Below, one piece after another: positions 1-5,940 of a stretch of 9,448 bases of DNA. Numbering within the stretch: the first letter of the stretch is position 1; each line of letters begins with the position of its first letter. Under the pieces are notes generated by a model that was not told the origin of the DNA, ran no database searches, and was given only the letters and a program-made list of their open reading frames with translations. The translations under genes were made by a program, and so were the position numbers. The stretch is from JAVBLG01 sp031553655 (GTDB lineage Bacteria > Desulfobacterota > Desulfovibrionia > Desulfovibrionales > Desulfovibrionaceae). The stretch is from the NCBI GenBank assembly GCA_031553655.1, contig JAVBLG010000070.1:1-9448 (forward strand), read 5' to 3'.

Positions 1-107
1 CAGTTTGGCGTGATACTTCGTCAGGCGGCATTTTCCGCTCGGGTCCCGTACGAGAAGAGTACGCTCCCCTCGCGGAAAATTTGCCTTCCTCGTCTGACGC
101 CAAACTG
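1..107 (-). repeat. R1 structured repeat, copy 1 (possibly cut by window edge)
   Basis: Terminal inverted repeats CAGTTTGGCG (1-10) and CGCCAAACTG (98-107) enclose nested stems: ATTTTCCGC (30-38) pairs with GCGGAAAAT (72-80), and CGTAC (47-51) with GTACG (59-63). The reverse complement aligns along its length with the element at 5961-6064: by hand 23 of 28 positions agree at one end and 20 of 24 at the other, while the centre varies but stays hairpin-rich. Terminal-arm differences between copies are compensatory. Copy 2 has ten further paired bases outside these arms. The matching left flank here would lie before base 1, so it cannot be seen. No open reading frame of note and no transposase is present. 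It lies upstream of the MFS gene. What it does is unknown; a non-autonomous palindromic (MITE or REP-like) element or an RNA terminator are the options. Confidence 0.8.
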
Positions 108-155
108 CCGCCACTGCCAAGGATATTTCAAAATACTCCAACCCGTCAGAACATA

Positions 156-184
156 TTGCCAGTATCATGGCACAGGTATACAAA
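156..184 (+). promoter_or_regulatory. Candidate promoter with operator-like palindrome for the MFS gene
   Basis: TTGCCA (156-161) and TACAAA (179-184) are spaced by 17 bases and could be -35 and -10 boxes, although the -10 is weak; TATACA at 177-182 would give only 15 bases of spacing. Within this stretch TGCCAGTATCATGGCA (157-172) is a perfect TGCCA-N6-TGGCA inverted repeat, placed where a repressor would overlap the promoter. No regulator gene is nearby to name it. The leader to the start codon would be roughly 35-40 bases. Confidence 0.3.
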
Positions 185-228
185 ATCTTTCGTCGCCGCG
201 CGCAAATATATAAAACCGGGTAATCGCA

Positions 229-1428
229 ATGCAAGCCTCAAAAGAAACATCAATATTTTTCAATATAAACTTTATCGCAGCCTCGGCGGTAAACCTGCTG
301 GTAATGGTGGCCTACTACCTTTTGTTTGTAGTGAGCAGCCCTTATGCCGCCGAAAAGCTGCACGCCACGCCGAGCGCGGCCGGTTTTGTGGCCGGAGCCA
401 TGGTTCTGGGGTGCCTGAGCGGGCGTTTTGTGACCGGCGGCATAATAGACCGCTTCGGCTTCAAAAAAATGATCTTTTTCGGCCTGTTCGTCTACACGGG
501 CAGCATGCTTCTATATCTGATAACCGACAACCTGCCCCTGCTCATCGCAAATCGCCTCATCGGCGGCATAGGCGTGGGCTGCGTGGGCACTGTAACCGGC
601 GCGCTCATCGCCTATGTTGTCCCGCAAAGGCAGCTCGGCCTGGGCATCAGCTATTTTTCCCTGAGCACGCTCATTGCTCTGGCTCTGGGACCGTTCATGG
701 GAATTTTCCTCATGGATTTTCTAAGTTACCAGAGCATTTTCATCCTGTGCTCCGTTTTCGGGGCGGTGGCGTTCCTGCTCGCCATGCTCATATCCGCCAG
801 TATCGAACTAAAAAAAGGCCCTGGCGGGTCTTTCAGGTTGAGCGATTATATTGAATACCGCTCCGTGCCCATATCGGCCACAGTTCTGCTGGGCGGGGTG
901 TGCTACGGCTGCGTGCAGGCCTTCATTGCCTTCCACGCCAGAGAAGCGGAATTGGTGGCCGCGGCCAGCCTGTTTTTTCTGTTCTACGCCATAACGGCCT
1001 TTTGCTCCCGCCCTTTCACCGGCAGGCTTCTTGATGCCAGGGGTGAAAATCTCATCATATACCCGGCCTTGTTGTTGACCGCATGCAGCCTGCTGCTTCT
1101 GGCCGTGGCCACGGCGGAGTGGGAAATTTTGCTGGCCGGAGCGCTTCTTGGCATAGGTTACGGCAATTTTCAGTCCACGGCCCAGGCGGTATCAGTAAAA
1201 ATTGTACCCAGAACGCGCTTTGGACAGGCCACCTCCACATTTTTCATTTTTCTGGATTTGGGTATAGGTTTTGGCCCTTATCTGCTGGGATTTGTAGCGC
1301 CCATCGCCGGGTATAAAGGGCTTTACCTGCTCACGGCGGGGATAGCCCTGGCCGCGGTGCCCCTGTATCATTTTTTACATGGGTCTAAGAGAGGCGCGCC
1401 GGAATCTTGCGGAGATGACGCACCTTAG
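229..1428 (+). CDS. Major facilitator superfamily (MFS) transporter, efflux type
   Basis: This 399-residue protein is an inner-membrane secondary transporter with about twelve hydrophobic segments, the normal size for the 12-TM MFS_1 family. The first begins near residue 10. The loop after helix 2 has the MFS motif A pattern, G65-R66 through D74-R75-F76-G77, and a weaker repeat lies between the two halves around residues 260-274 (SRPFTGRLLDARG). Residues 109-155 (NRLIGGIGVG then GLGISYFSLSTLIALALGP) resemble motif C-type helices of drug/proton antiporters. The style recalls YwoG-like and staphylopine-exporter-like MFS proteins, but the substrate cannot be told from sequence. The start ATG lacks a clear Shine-Dalgarno, yet the next methionine comes after the first helix has begun, so it is kept. 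The gene stands alone; its TAG stop enters the first hairpin of R2 copy A. Confidence 0.88.
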   Translation: MQASKETSIFFNINFIAASAVNLLVMVAYYLLFVVSSPYAAEKLHATPSAAGFVAGAMVLGCLSGRFVTGGIIDRFGFKKMIFFGLFVYTGSMLLYLITDNLPLLIANRLIGGIGVGCVGTVTGALIAYVVPQRQLGLGISYFSLSTLIALALGPFMGIFLMDFLSYQSIFILCSVFGAVAFLLAMLISASIELKKGPGGSFRLSDYIEYRSVPISATVLLGGVCYGCVQAFIAFHAREAELVAAASLFFLFYAITAFCSRPFTGRLLDARGENLIIYPALLLTACSLLLLAVATAEWEILLAGALLGIGYGNFQSTAQAVSVKIVPRTRFGQATSTFFIFLDLGIGFGPYLLGFVAPIAGYKGLYLLTAGIALAAVPLYHFLHGSKRGAPESCGDDAP

Positions 1429-1574
1429 AGCGTTTCGTCTGCGAAATGCTCTGACGGCCCGTGCGTGGTTAGGGCCGTCCGAACGTAGCGTTCGTAACGT
1501 AGGCGGCGAAGCCGCCGTAATAACATGCTAGTCCGAGCCGCCGGTGAAAGGCGGCGCAGGACAATCAGCCTTAA
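1427..1574 (+). repeat. R2 multi-hairpin 3' element, copy A
   Basis: Five consecutive hairpins can be drawn on the plus strand. P1: AGAGCGTTTCG (1427-1437) with CGAAATGCTCT (1442-1452), one G-T pair. P2: GACGGCCC (1453-1460) with GGGCCGTC (1472-1479). P3: CGAACG with CGTTCG (1480-1494). P4: GGCGGC-GAA-GCCGCC (1502-1516). P5: GCCGCC (1537-1542) with GGCGGC (1550-1555), clamped by GTCC/GGAC (1531-1534, 1559-1562). It ends near CAATCAGCCTTAA. From P2 onwards it aligns to the reverse complement of 7268-7402 with about 94 of 112 positions identical by hand, excluding the P4 loop. No T-run follows, so it is not a standard intrinsic terminator. It sits in sense orientation right at the MFS stop codon. 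It contains no coding frame of note; its function is unknown. Confidence 0.8.
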
Positions 1575-1658
1575 TTCTTAAAAAACAGTTTCAGCTAATG
1601 GATAATTTCAAAAGCAAAATGCTATAACACGGAGGCCCGGCGCAACCATGTGACGAAG

Positions 1659-1719
1659 AAAAAAAGAACCGCTCCTGTGGCATCCCCGCATGATCGGAAG
1701 AATGTCGCGGAAGCGGTTC
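1659..1719 (-). terminator. Rho-independent terminator of hcp
   Basis: Read on the minus strand, GAACCGCT (1719-1712) pairs with AGCGGTTC (1673-1666), with an inner CCGC/GCGG stem (1710-1707 with 1689-1686), and is followed at once by seven T residues (1665-1659). It lies about 75 bases after the hcp stop codon and is oriented to end hcp transcription. The outer arm sequence AGCGGTTC is also found in the outer arm of R1 copy 2. Confidence 0.75.
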
Positions 1720-1729
1720 AAGCGTAATA

Positions 1730-1767
1730 CTGACGGCCTGGGCAACACTCGGGCCGTCAGATCATTT
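1730..1767 (-). repeat. R2-related hairpin (partial, P2-like) after hcp
   Basis: CTGACGGCC (1730-1738) pairs with GGCCGTCAG (1752-1760). On the minus strand, 1767-1743 matches 1444-1468 of R2 copy A at 21 of 25 positions by hand, covering the right arm of P1, the left arm of P2 and part of the P2 loop (CCCG-WGYGT core). The similarity stops after the second P2 arm; P3 to P5 are missing, and a terminator occupies that place. It may be a degenerate or truncated R2 copy in sense orientation downstream of hcp, or a chance likeness between GC-rich hairpins. Confidence 0.4.
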
Positions 1768-1791
1768 AACTCATTTCATTTACAAAGTATT

Positions 1792-3405
1792 TTACCCCAA
1801 AATCGCCTTAATGTCTTCGTCCGGCGTGGTAATGGGCGCAATATTCCAACCCTTGACCAGCGCGTCCAGTATGGCCGGGCTGACAAAAGCAGGCAACGAC
1901 GGTCCAAGACGGATATTCTTGATCCCCAGTGCCAAAAGGGTCAACAGAATGGACACGGCCTTCTGCTCATACCATGACAGCACCATGGACAGCGGCAAAT
2001 CATTCACAGAGCAGTTAAGGGCTTCGGCCAGAGCTACAGCCACCTGCACGGCGGCATAAGCGTCATTGCACTGGCCCACGTCAATCAGGCGGGGCAGTCC
2101 GCCAATACTGCCGAGGTCCTTGTCAAAGAAGCGGAATTTGCCGCAAGCCAAGGTGAGCACAACGGTATCTTTGGGAAGTTTTTCAACAAATTCAGTATAA
2201 TAATTGCGTCCAGGCTTGGCTCCGTCGCAGCCGCCAACCAGGAAAATATGCTTGATCGCCCCAGCCTTTACCGCATCAAGCACAGCTCCGGCCGCGCCCA
2301 GCAGAGTTTGACGGCCAAAGCCCACGGTGATTTCCTTGCCGGGAACATCGGCGGCAAAACCAGGCAGTTGCAGAGCTTTTTCAATAACAGCGGAAAAATC
2401 GCCGTTTTTGCAGTGCACAAGCCCGGGCCAGCCCACCACGCCTGTGGTGAAAATTTTGTCACTGTAAGCCTTGGGGTCTTGTATGCAGTTGGTGGTAAAC
2501 AGAACCGGTCCGGGGAAGGCCGGGAATTCCTTGTGCTGATTCTGCCAGGCGGTACCGTAATGGCCGGCCAGATGCGCGAATTTTTTCAGCTCGGGGTAGC
2601 CGTGGGTGGGCAGCATTTCACCGTGGGTATAAATATTGATGCCCTTGCCCTCGGTGGCAACCAGCAGATCATGCAGATCCTTCAGGTCGTGGCCGGAAAC
2701 AAGTATGGCCTTGCCGGCTTTCACTCCCAGGCTCACCTGCGTCGGCACGGGATGGCCGTAAGTTCCGGTGTTGCCCGCTTCAAGCAGTTCCATGGCCCGC
2801 AGATTCATTTTGCCGCAGCGCAAAATCAGTTCCAGCCAGCCGTTAAGATCAAGTTCCTTGACCTTGCCTTCCTTGTCGGGCATTCCGGCAGCCAGCGCTT
2901 CATAAATGAAGGCGTAAAGCTCGGGGTCGCTCTGGCCCAGAATGGCCGCGTGATCGGCATAGGCGGCCACTCCCTTCAATCCGTACAAAAGAATTTGCAT
3001 GGCGGAGCGGATATCCGGATCGGAGTGCAGTTTGTTGGTGCCCGGTTCACCGGCCGCGATTTCATCCAAAATTTTTTGCACCGCTTTTTGCCCATTCTCC
3101 GGCGAGCACCCCAGGCGGGCGGCCAGCTCTTTACGGGCGGACACAACTTCGGCGGCTATGTCCTTGATGGCCTGAGTATCGAAATTCACATTGGTCAGCG
3201 TGCTGAAAAGGCCCTTGACGGCCAGGCGATCAATTCTATCGTCCACAATGCCTTTTTCGCGTGCCAGCAAGGCGGTTCTGGCAAGAAGGCGCAAGGCCTT
3301 GATCAAAATATCATGTTCATTGGCCGTATCTTCAGTTTTACCGCAAACGCCGCGCACATCGCAGCCTATGCCTTTGGCGGTCTGTTCACATTGATTGCAA
3401 AACAT
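1792..3405 (-). CDS. hcp: Hybrid cluster protein (Hcp; hydroxylamine reductase / NO reductase / S-nitrosylase family)
   Basis: The 537-residue cytoplasmic iron-sulfur protein belongs to class I Hcp. Cys3, Cys6, Cys15 and Cys21 have the CX2CX8CX5C spacing of Desulfovibrio Hcp, which binds a [4Fe-4S] cluster in that genus. All expected hybrid-cluster ligands are visible: His239 (SGHDLKD), Glu263 (THGEML), Cys307 (TTNC), Cys393 (GGCDGAKPGRN, the persulfide position), Cys421 (LACGKFRF), Cys446 (VGQCND) and Glu480 (SWYEQKA). Known roles of the family are nitrosative-stress protection, NO reduction and protein S-nitrosylation; hydroxylamine reduction is the older assignment. GAAGGAG just upstream of the ATG fixes the start. 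No hcr or frdX-type redox partner gene is adjacent, so the electron donor must be encoded elsewhere. Control by an HcpR-type regulator is suggested by the upstream palindrome, and a strong terminator follows the gene. Confidence 0.97.
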   Translation of the reverse strand: MFCNQCEQTAKGIGCDVRGVCGKTEDTANEHDILIKALRLLARTALLAREKGIVDDRIDRLAVKGLFSTLTNVNFDTQAIKDIAAEVVSARKELAARLGCSPENGQKAVQKILDEIAAGEPGTNKLHSDPDIRSAMQILLYGLKGVAAYADHAAILGQSDPELYAFIYEALAAGMPDKEGKVKELDLNGWLELILRCGKMNLRAMELLEAGNTGTYGHPVPTQVSLGVKAGKAILVSGHDLKDLHDLLVATEGKGINIYTHGEMLPTHGYPELKKFAHLAGHYGTAWQNQHKEFPAFPGPVLFTTNCIQDPKAYSDKIFTTGVVGWPGLVHCKNGDFSAVIEKALQLPGFAADVPGKEITVGFGRQTLLGAAGAVLDAVKAGAIKHIFLVGGCDGAKPGRNYYTEFVEKLPKDTVVLTLACGKFRFFDKDLGSIGGLPRLIDVGQCNDAYAAVQVAVALAEALNCSVNDLPLSMVLSWYEQKAVSILLTLLALGIKNIRLGPSLPAFVSPAILDALVKGWNIAPITTPDEDIKAILG

Positions 3406-3460
3406 GTTTTTACTCCTTCGGCAAAGATTTAAACTTGAACTCTGTTGCCTGTTAGACGCG

Positions 3461-3502
3461 TTTTAAAGCATAGTCGAAACAAAATCTGTGACCGGAGTCA
3501 CA
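3461..3502 (-). promoter_or_regulatory. hcp promoter region with HcpR/Crp-Fnr-type site
   Basis: TGTGACCGGAGTCACA (3487-3502) is a near-perfect palindrome of the TGTGA-N6-TCACA class. Comparative genomics of Desulfovibrio assigns such sites ahead of hcp to HcpR, a Crp/Fnr-family activator responding to nitrosative stress. Downstream on the minus strand lie AT-rich -10 candidates TATGCT (3472-3467) and TTTAAA (3468-3463), which place the palindrome about 35-40 bases before the likely transcription start, as expected for an activator overlapping the -35 region. The exact -10 and start site are inferred. No HcpR gene is in the window. Confidence 0.75.
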
Positions 3503-3782
3503 ATATAGACAATATAATAATATTTTTTTCTCTACCGACAAGTTACGCCAAAAAAATACTAATTTTGTGTTCAGCGATTAAAATTTCCCAGGTAAGAGTT
3601 CAAGTCAAAACTACATAATGGGAAAAAAGAGAAAAAATATTGAACAGGATTTTATGCTTTTTGGCCTACATGGGCCGATGCGGTAAAATAAATTTTACAA
3701 CACCACGTGTATCCCCAGCTTGTAACCGTAGATAACATATTAAAAAAACACAATAAAATTTTAATGGTCGCAAATAAAAGTT
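3503..3782. other. AT-rich divergent intergenic stretch, no gene recognised
   Basis: This stretch between the hcp and speB promoters is rich in A and T runs. It has no credible coding frame: the longest notable one is a 22-codon frame at 3618-3686 with no ribosome binding site. No tRNA-like or long hairpin structure is visible. It could hold enhancer sites for the activator of the adjoining sigma-54-type promoter, but none can be picked out by eye. Confidence 0.5.
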
Positions 3783-3799
3783 TTGGCATCCTTATTGCT
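3783..3799 (+). promoter_or_regulatory. Sigma-54 (RpoN)-type -24/-12 promoter for speB
   Basis: TTGGCATCCTTATTGCT has the GG and GC dinucleotides of the -24 and -12 elements separated by exactly ten bases (GG at 3785-3786, GC at 3797-3798). It matches the YTGGCA and TTGCW cores; the CG after TGGCA is replaced by TC. It points toward speB, with an expected start near 3810 and a leader of about 155 bases. The alternative is transcription of a short leader RNA ending at the hairpin at 3845-3870. Enhancer sites and the cognate activator are not identified. Confidence 0.55.
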
Positions 3800-3844
3800 A
3801 TATTTAAAGTACCTTCCTTTCCTTTGCTTACAGCTTAATTATAT

Positions 3845-3870
3845 ACAGCCCGCTCCCCCCAGCGGGCTGT
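3845..3870 (+). promoter_or_regulatory. 10-bp hairpin in the speB leader
   Basis: ACAGCCCGCT (3845-3854) and AGCGGGCTGT (3861-3870) are perfectly complementary around a loop of six C residues. It lies between the putative sigma-54 promoter and the speB start. There is no T-run after it on the plus strand (ACTATTATGG), so simple termination is unlikely. It could be a leader structure affecting expression, a protein-binding site, or a weak bidirectional terminator. Confidence 0.5.
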
Positions 3871-3964
3871 ACTATTATGGCGTCGACAAATTCGATTCAT
3901 GCCGATTCCCTCGTCTCAGCCACCCGGCGGCAATCAGGATATATACCTAAGGAGAATGAATTTA

Positions 3965-4867
3965 ATGTCCACCCACAACGTCTCATGCCCGCCTGCCGCC
4001 ATTCGCGGCTTTCTGGATTCAGAATTTGAGCCCTGCGCGCCTGAAAAGGCCTTCTTCCATATATTGCCCGCCCCATATGAAAAAACTGTTTCCTTCGGCG
4101 GCGGCGCGGCCTTGGGTCCGGACGCCATAATTGAAGCCTCGGGCCAACTCGAGGCTTTTGATGGTTATTCCGAGCCGGGCGAAGCCGGAATTTTCACACG
4201 TGAAAACATCGATTGTTCTGGTGACGCTGAAAATGCCCTGCGCAATATAGAGCATGCAACTCGGCAAGCCTTAAACTGCGAGGCCATGCCAGTGCTGCTG
4301 GGCGGGGAACATACGGTTACATTGGGAGCGTTAAGAGCGCTGAAAGAACACCACGGACATTTTGGCGTGCTACAATTCGACGCCCATGCCGACTTGCGCG
4401 ATGAATATCAGGGCACGCCATTTTCCCATGCCTGCGTGATGCGCCGTGCCGTGGACGACCTGGGGCTGCGGCTGGCGCAGGCCGGTGTGCGCGATTTTTG
4501 TCGGGAAGAGGCGGAAACGCGGATAAAATTTAATGTGATCCGCCATGATGCCGCGGACCTGGCTGTAAACGGCCTACCCGAGGTTGTGCTGCCTCCGGAC
4601 TTCCCGCAAAAAATTTATATCACCTTTGATGTGGACGCTTTTGATTCGAGCCTGATGCCGGCCACAGGCACGCCTTCACCCGGCGGGCTGTTCTGGCATC
4701 AGGCTTTGGAAATGGTTCGTCGGGCTGTGGTCAGCCGCGAAGTGATCGGCCTGGACGTGGTGGAATTTGCGCCCATGCCCGGATGGCACGCGGCGGATTT
4801 TACAGCGGCCAAGCTGGTTTATCATCTTATGGGAATTATCCGGCGGAATGCGGAAAACCCCAAATAG
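3965..4867 (+). CDS. speB: Agmatinase / arginase-family ureohydrolase
   Basis: The 300-residue cytoplasmic enzyme is a binuclear-manganese ureohydrolase, most likely agmatinase (agmatine to putrescine plus urea) in polyamine synthesis. Metal-ligand motifs appear in family order: His116 in GGEHTVTLG, Asp139-His141-Asp143 in DAHAD, and Asp222/Asp224 in FDVDAFD, followed by ATGTPSPGG and Glu267 in GLDVVEFAP. The GTP-x-PGG signature and the SHACVMRRA segment fit agmatinases better than true arginases, but related guanidino substrates cannot be excluded. An upstream in-frame ATG at 3899 would add 22 unconserved residues and lacks a Shine-Dalgarno. AAGGAG (3949-3954) is ten bases before the ATG at 3965, while the ATG at 3956 is only one base from it, so 3965 is chosen. 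No arginine decarboxylase or other polyamine gene is adjacent. A sigma-54-like promoter precedes it. Confidence 0.88.
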   Translation: MSTHNVSCPPAAIRGFLDSEFEPCAPEKAFFHILPAPYEKTVSFGGGAALGPDAIIEASGQLEAFDGYSEPGEAGIFTRENIDCSGDAENALRNIEHATRQALNCEAMPVLLGGEHTVTLGALRALKEHHGHFGVLQFDAHADLRDEYQGTPFSHACVMRRAVDDLGLRLAQAGVRDFCREEAETRIKFNVIRHDAADLAVNGLPEVVLPPDFPQKIYITFDVDAFDSSLMPATGTPSPGGLFWHQALEMVRRAVVSREVIGLDVVEFAPMPGWHAADFTAAKLVYHLMGIIRRNAENPK

Positions 4868-4871
4868 CTCC

Positions 4872-4894
4872 CGCGATCATTACCGCGCTTTTTT
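4872..4894 (+). terminator. Weak terminator after speB, overlapping epimerase stop
   Basis: CGCG (4872-4875) and CGCG (4884-4887) form a short stem around an eight-base loop, followed by C and six T residues (4889-4894). The stem is only four base pairs, so termination would be inefficient. The T-run overlaps the TAA stop of the convergent epimerase gene (4893-4895), leaving just 25 bases between the two stop codons. Confidence 0.35.
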
Positions 4895-5885
4895 ACAGCC
4901 ACCCGGCTTCCGTATAAAACTTGACCGCCCCGGCAATGCCCTCTTCCAAAAAAACGCGCGGGACATAGCCCAGTTCTTTTTGAATGCGCCCGGAGTCGCA
5001 CAACCAGCCATTTTCCCTGGCTTCGAGATATTTGTCGTAGTTCCATGAATTCTGGCGGGCGCAAAAACGCCCGAAAAATCCGGACAAAGCCGCGCTTACG
5101 GCCATAATCGGCAAAGGCGCGGGGAAAATAACGGCCTTACGCCCTAAAGAGCGGGCAATGGCCCGGCCCAAAGAGGCCATGGTGTATTCCCGGCCGTCAT
5201 TGAGATGATAGACCCCGGAGGCCTGGGGCAAAAGCCCCAGAAGCACGGCCCTTGCCATGTCTTCCACATGCACCAGTGAAATGGGGAAAGTCCGCATCAG
5301 CCCCGGCGAAGCCACAAACCCCAACTTGGCGGATTTAAAATAGGGCAGCAGCCCGCGATCGTGCGGGCCATAAATTATCGGCGGGCGCAGCGTAACCAGC
5401 CTGTCGCCCAGGTACCGACCCAGAATATTCTCGGCCAGAAATTTTGACCAGCCATAGGCCGAAACCGGACTTGGCCGCGTGAAATCGTTCACGCCGGGCG
5501 AGACTGCCGAAGGCCCGGTGGCCGACAGGCTGGACACGAAAAGAAAGCGGGATATGGATTCGCCATACTCTTTCACGGCTCTACCCAAATTTTCGGCCGC
5601 TCCGCCGTTGCCCGCCAGATAATCCCGCCAACCGTGCCCGAAAAGCAGGGCTGCGAGATGTACAACCATGTCCTGCCCGCGCACCGCTTCGGACAGTCCT
5701 TGCCCGGTGCGCAGATCGCCTCGCACCAGACGGCAGCCGTTCAGATGACCGGTTTCGGACGAAGCCCGCGCCAGACAGGTAACCTCGGCCCCGGCTTCAA
5801 GCAGGACCGCGACAACATGACGGCCCACAAATCCGGTGGCCCCGGTGACAAATATTTTTTTCTTATAAAGATGACCGTTATCCAT
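4893..5885 (-). CDS. NAD-dependent epimerase/dehydratase (extended SDR family)
   Basis: This 330-residue protein has the extended short-chain dehydrogenase/reductase architecture: an N-terminal Rossmann fold with the GATGFVG nucleotide-binding loop (residues 15-21), an acidic RGD at Asp57 after the third strand, VVHLAA (74-79), catalytic Ser118/Ser119 (FVSSLSATG) and the YxxxK pair Tyr144/Lys148 (AYGWSK). LRPPIIYGPHDRG (166-178) and the later VEDMARA segment are typical of WcaG/GalE-like sugar-nucleotide epimerases and dihydroflavonol-reductase-like enzymes. The exact substrate cannot be set from sequence. AGGA (in AGGACAAGAA) precedes the ATG at suitable spacing. It is the last gene of the minus-strand series after glmS and the GNAT gene, but R1 copy 2 with a T-run separates it from the GNAT gene, so it probably has its own promoter. 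A cell-surface saccharide role is plausible by context only. Confidence 0.88.
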   Translation of the reverse strand: MDNGHLYKKKIFVTGATGFVGRHVVAVLLEAGAEVTCLARASSETGHLNGCRLVRGDLRTGQGLSEAVRGQDMVVHLAALLFGHGWRDYLAGNGGAAENLGRAVKEYGESISRFLFVSSLSATGPSAVSPGVNDFTRPSPVSAYGWSKFLAENILGRYLGDRLVTLRPPIIYGPHDRGLLPYFKSAKLGFVASPGLMRTFPISLVHVEDMARAVLLGLLPQASGVYHLNDGREYTMASLGRAIARSLGRKAVIFPAPLPIMAVSAALSGFFGRFCARQNSWNYDKYLEARENGWLCDSGRIQKELGYVPRVFLEEGIAGAVKFYTEAGWL

Positions 5886-5940
5886 TTCTTGTCCTGAATT
5901 TACTCACTACATTATCAATTTAGTAACAGACATTACACGG

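Noticed and set aside
81..854. A 257-codon plus-strand frame overlapping R1 copy 1 and the MFS gene
   Set aside because: It runs out of frame through the MFS gene, gives an arginine/histidine-rich protein with no motif, and starts inside the repeat.
1427..1574. R2 copy A as a CRISPR array, tRNA cluster or riboswitch
   Set aside because: There are no direct repeats with spacers, no acceptor/anticodon arms, and it follows a gene instead of preceding one.
1427..1600. R2 copy A as an ordinary intrinsic terminator of the MFS gene
   Set aside because: No T-run follows any of its hairpins on the plus strand; the A-run after 1578 is on the wrong strand for this gene, and the element is far longer than a terminator.
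2248..3432. A long plus-strand open frame (394 codons) opposite hcp
   Set aside because: It is the antisense shadow of hcp, whose frame has every expected metal ligand; the plus-strand translation has no family signature and no ribosome binding site.
3618..3686. A 22-codon frame in the hcp-speB intergenic region, lysine-rich at its N-terminus
   Set aside because: It has no Shine-Dalgarno, lies in A-rich sequence where such frames arise by chance, and has no recognisable motif.
3899..3964. An upstream start for speB adding 22 residues
   Set aside because: No ribosome binding site precedes 3899, the extra residues look unconserved, and AAGGAG at 3949-3954 fits the ATG at 3965.
5886..5935. A sigma-70 promoter for the epimerase gene with GATAAT as -10
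   Set aside because: The -10 is acceptable, but no -35 box is present at 16-18 bases upstream, so I could not support it.
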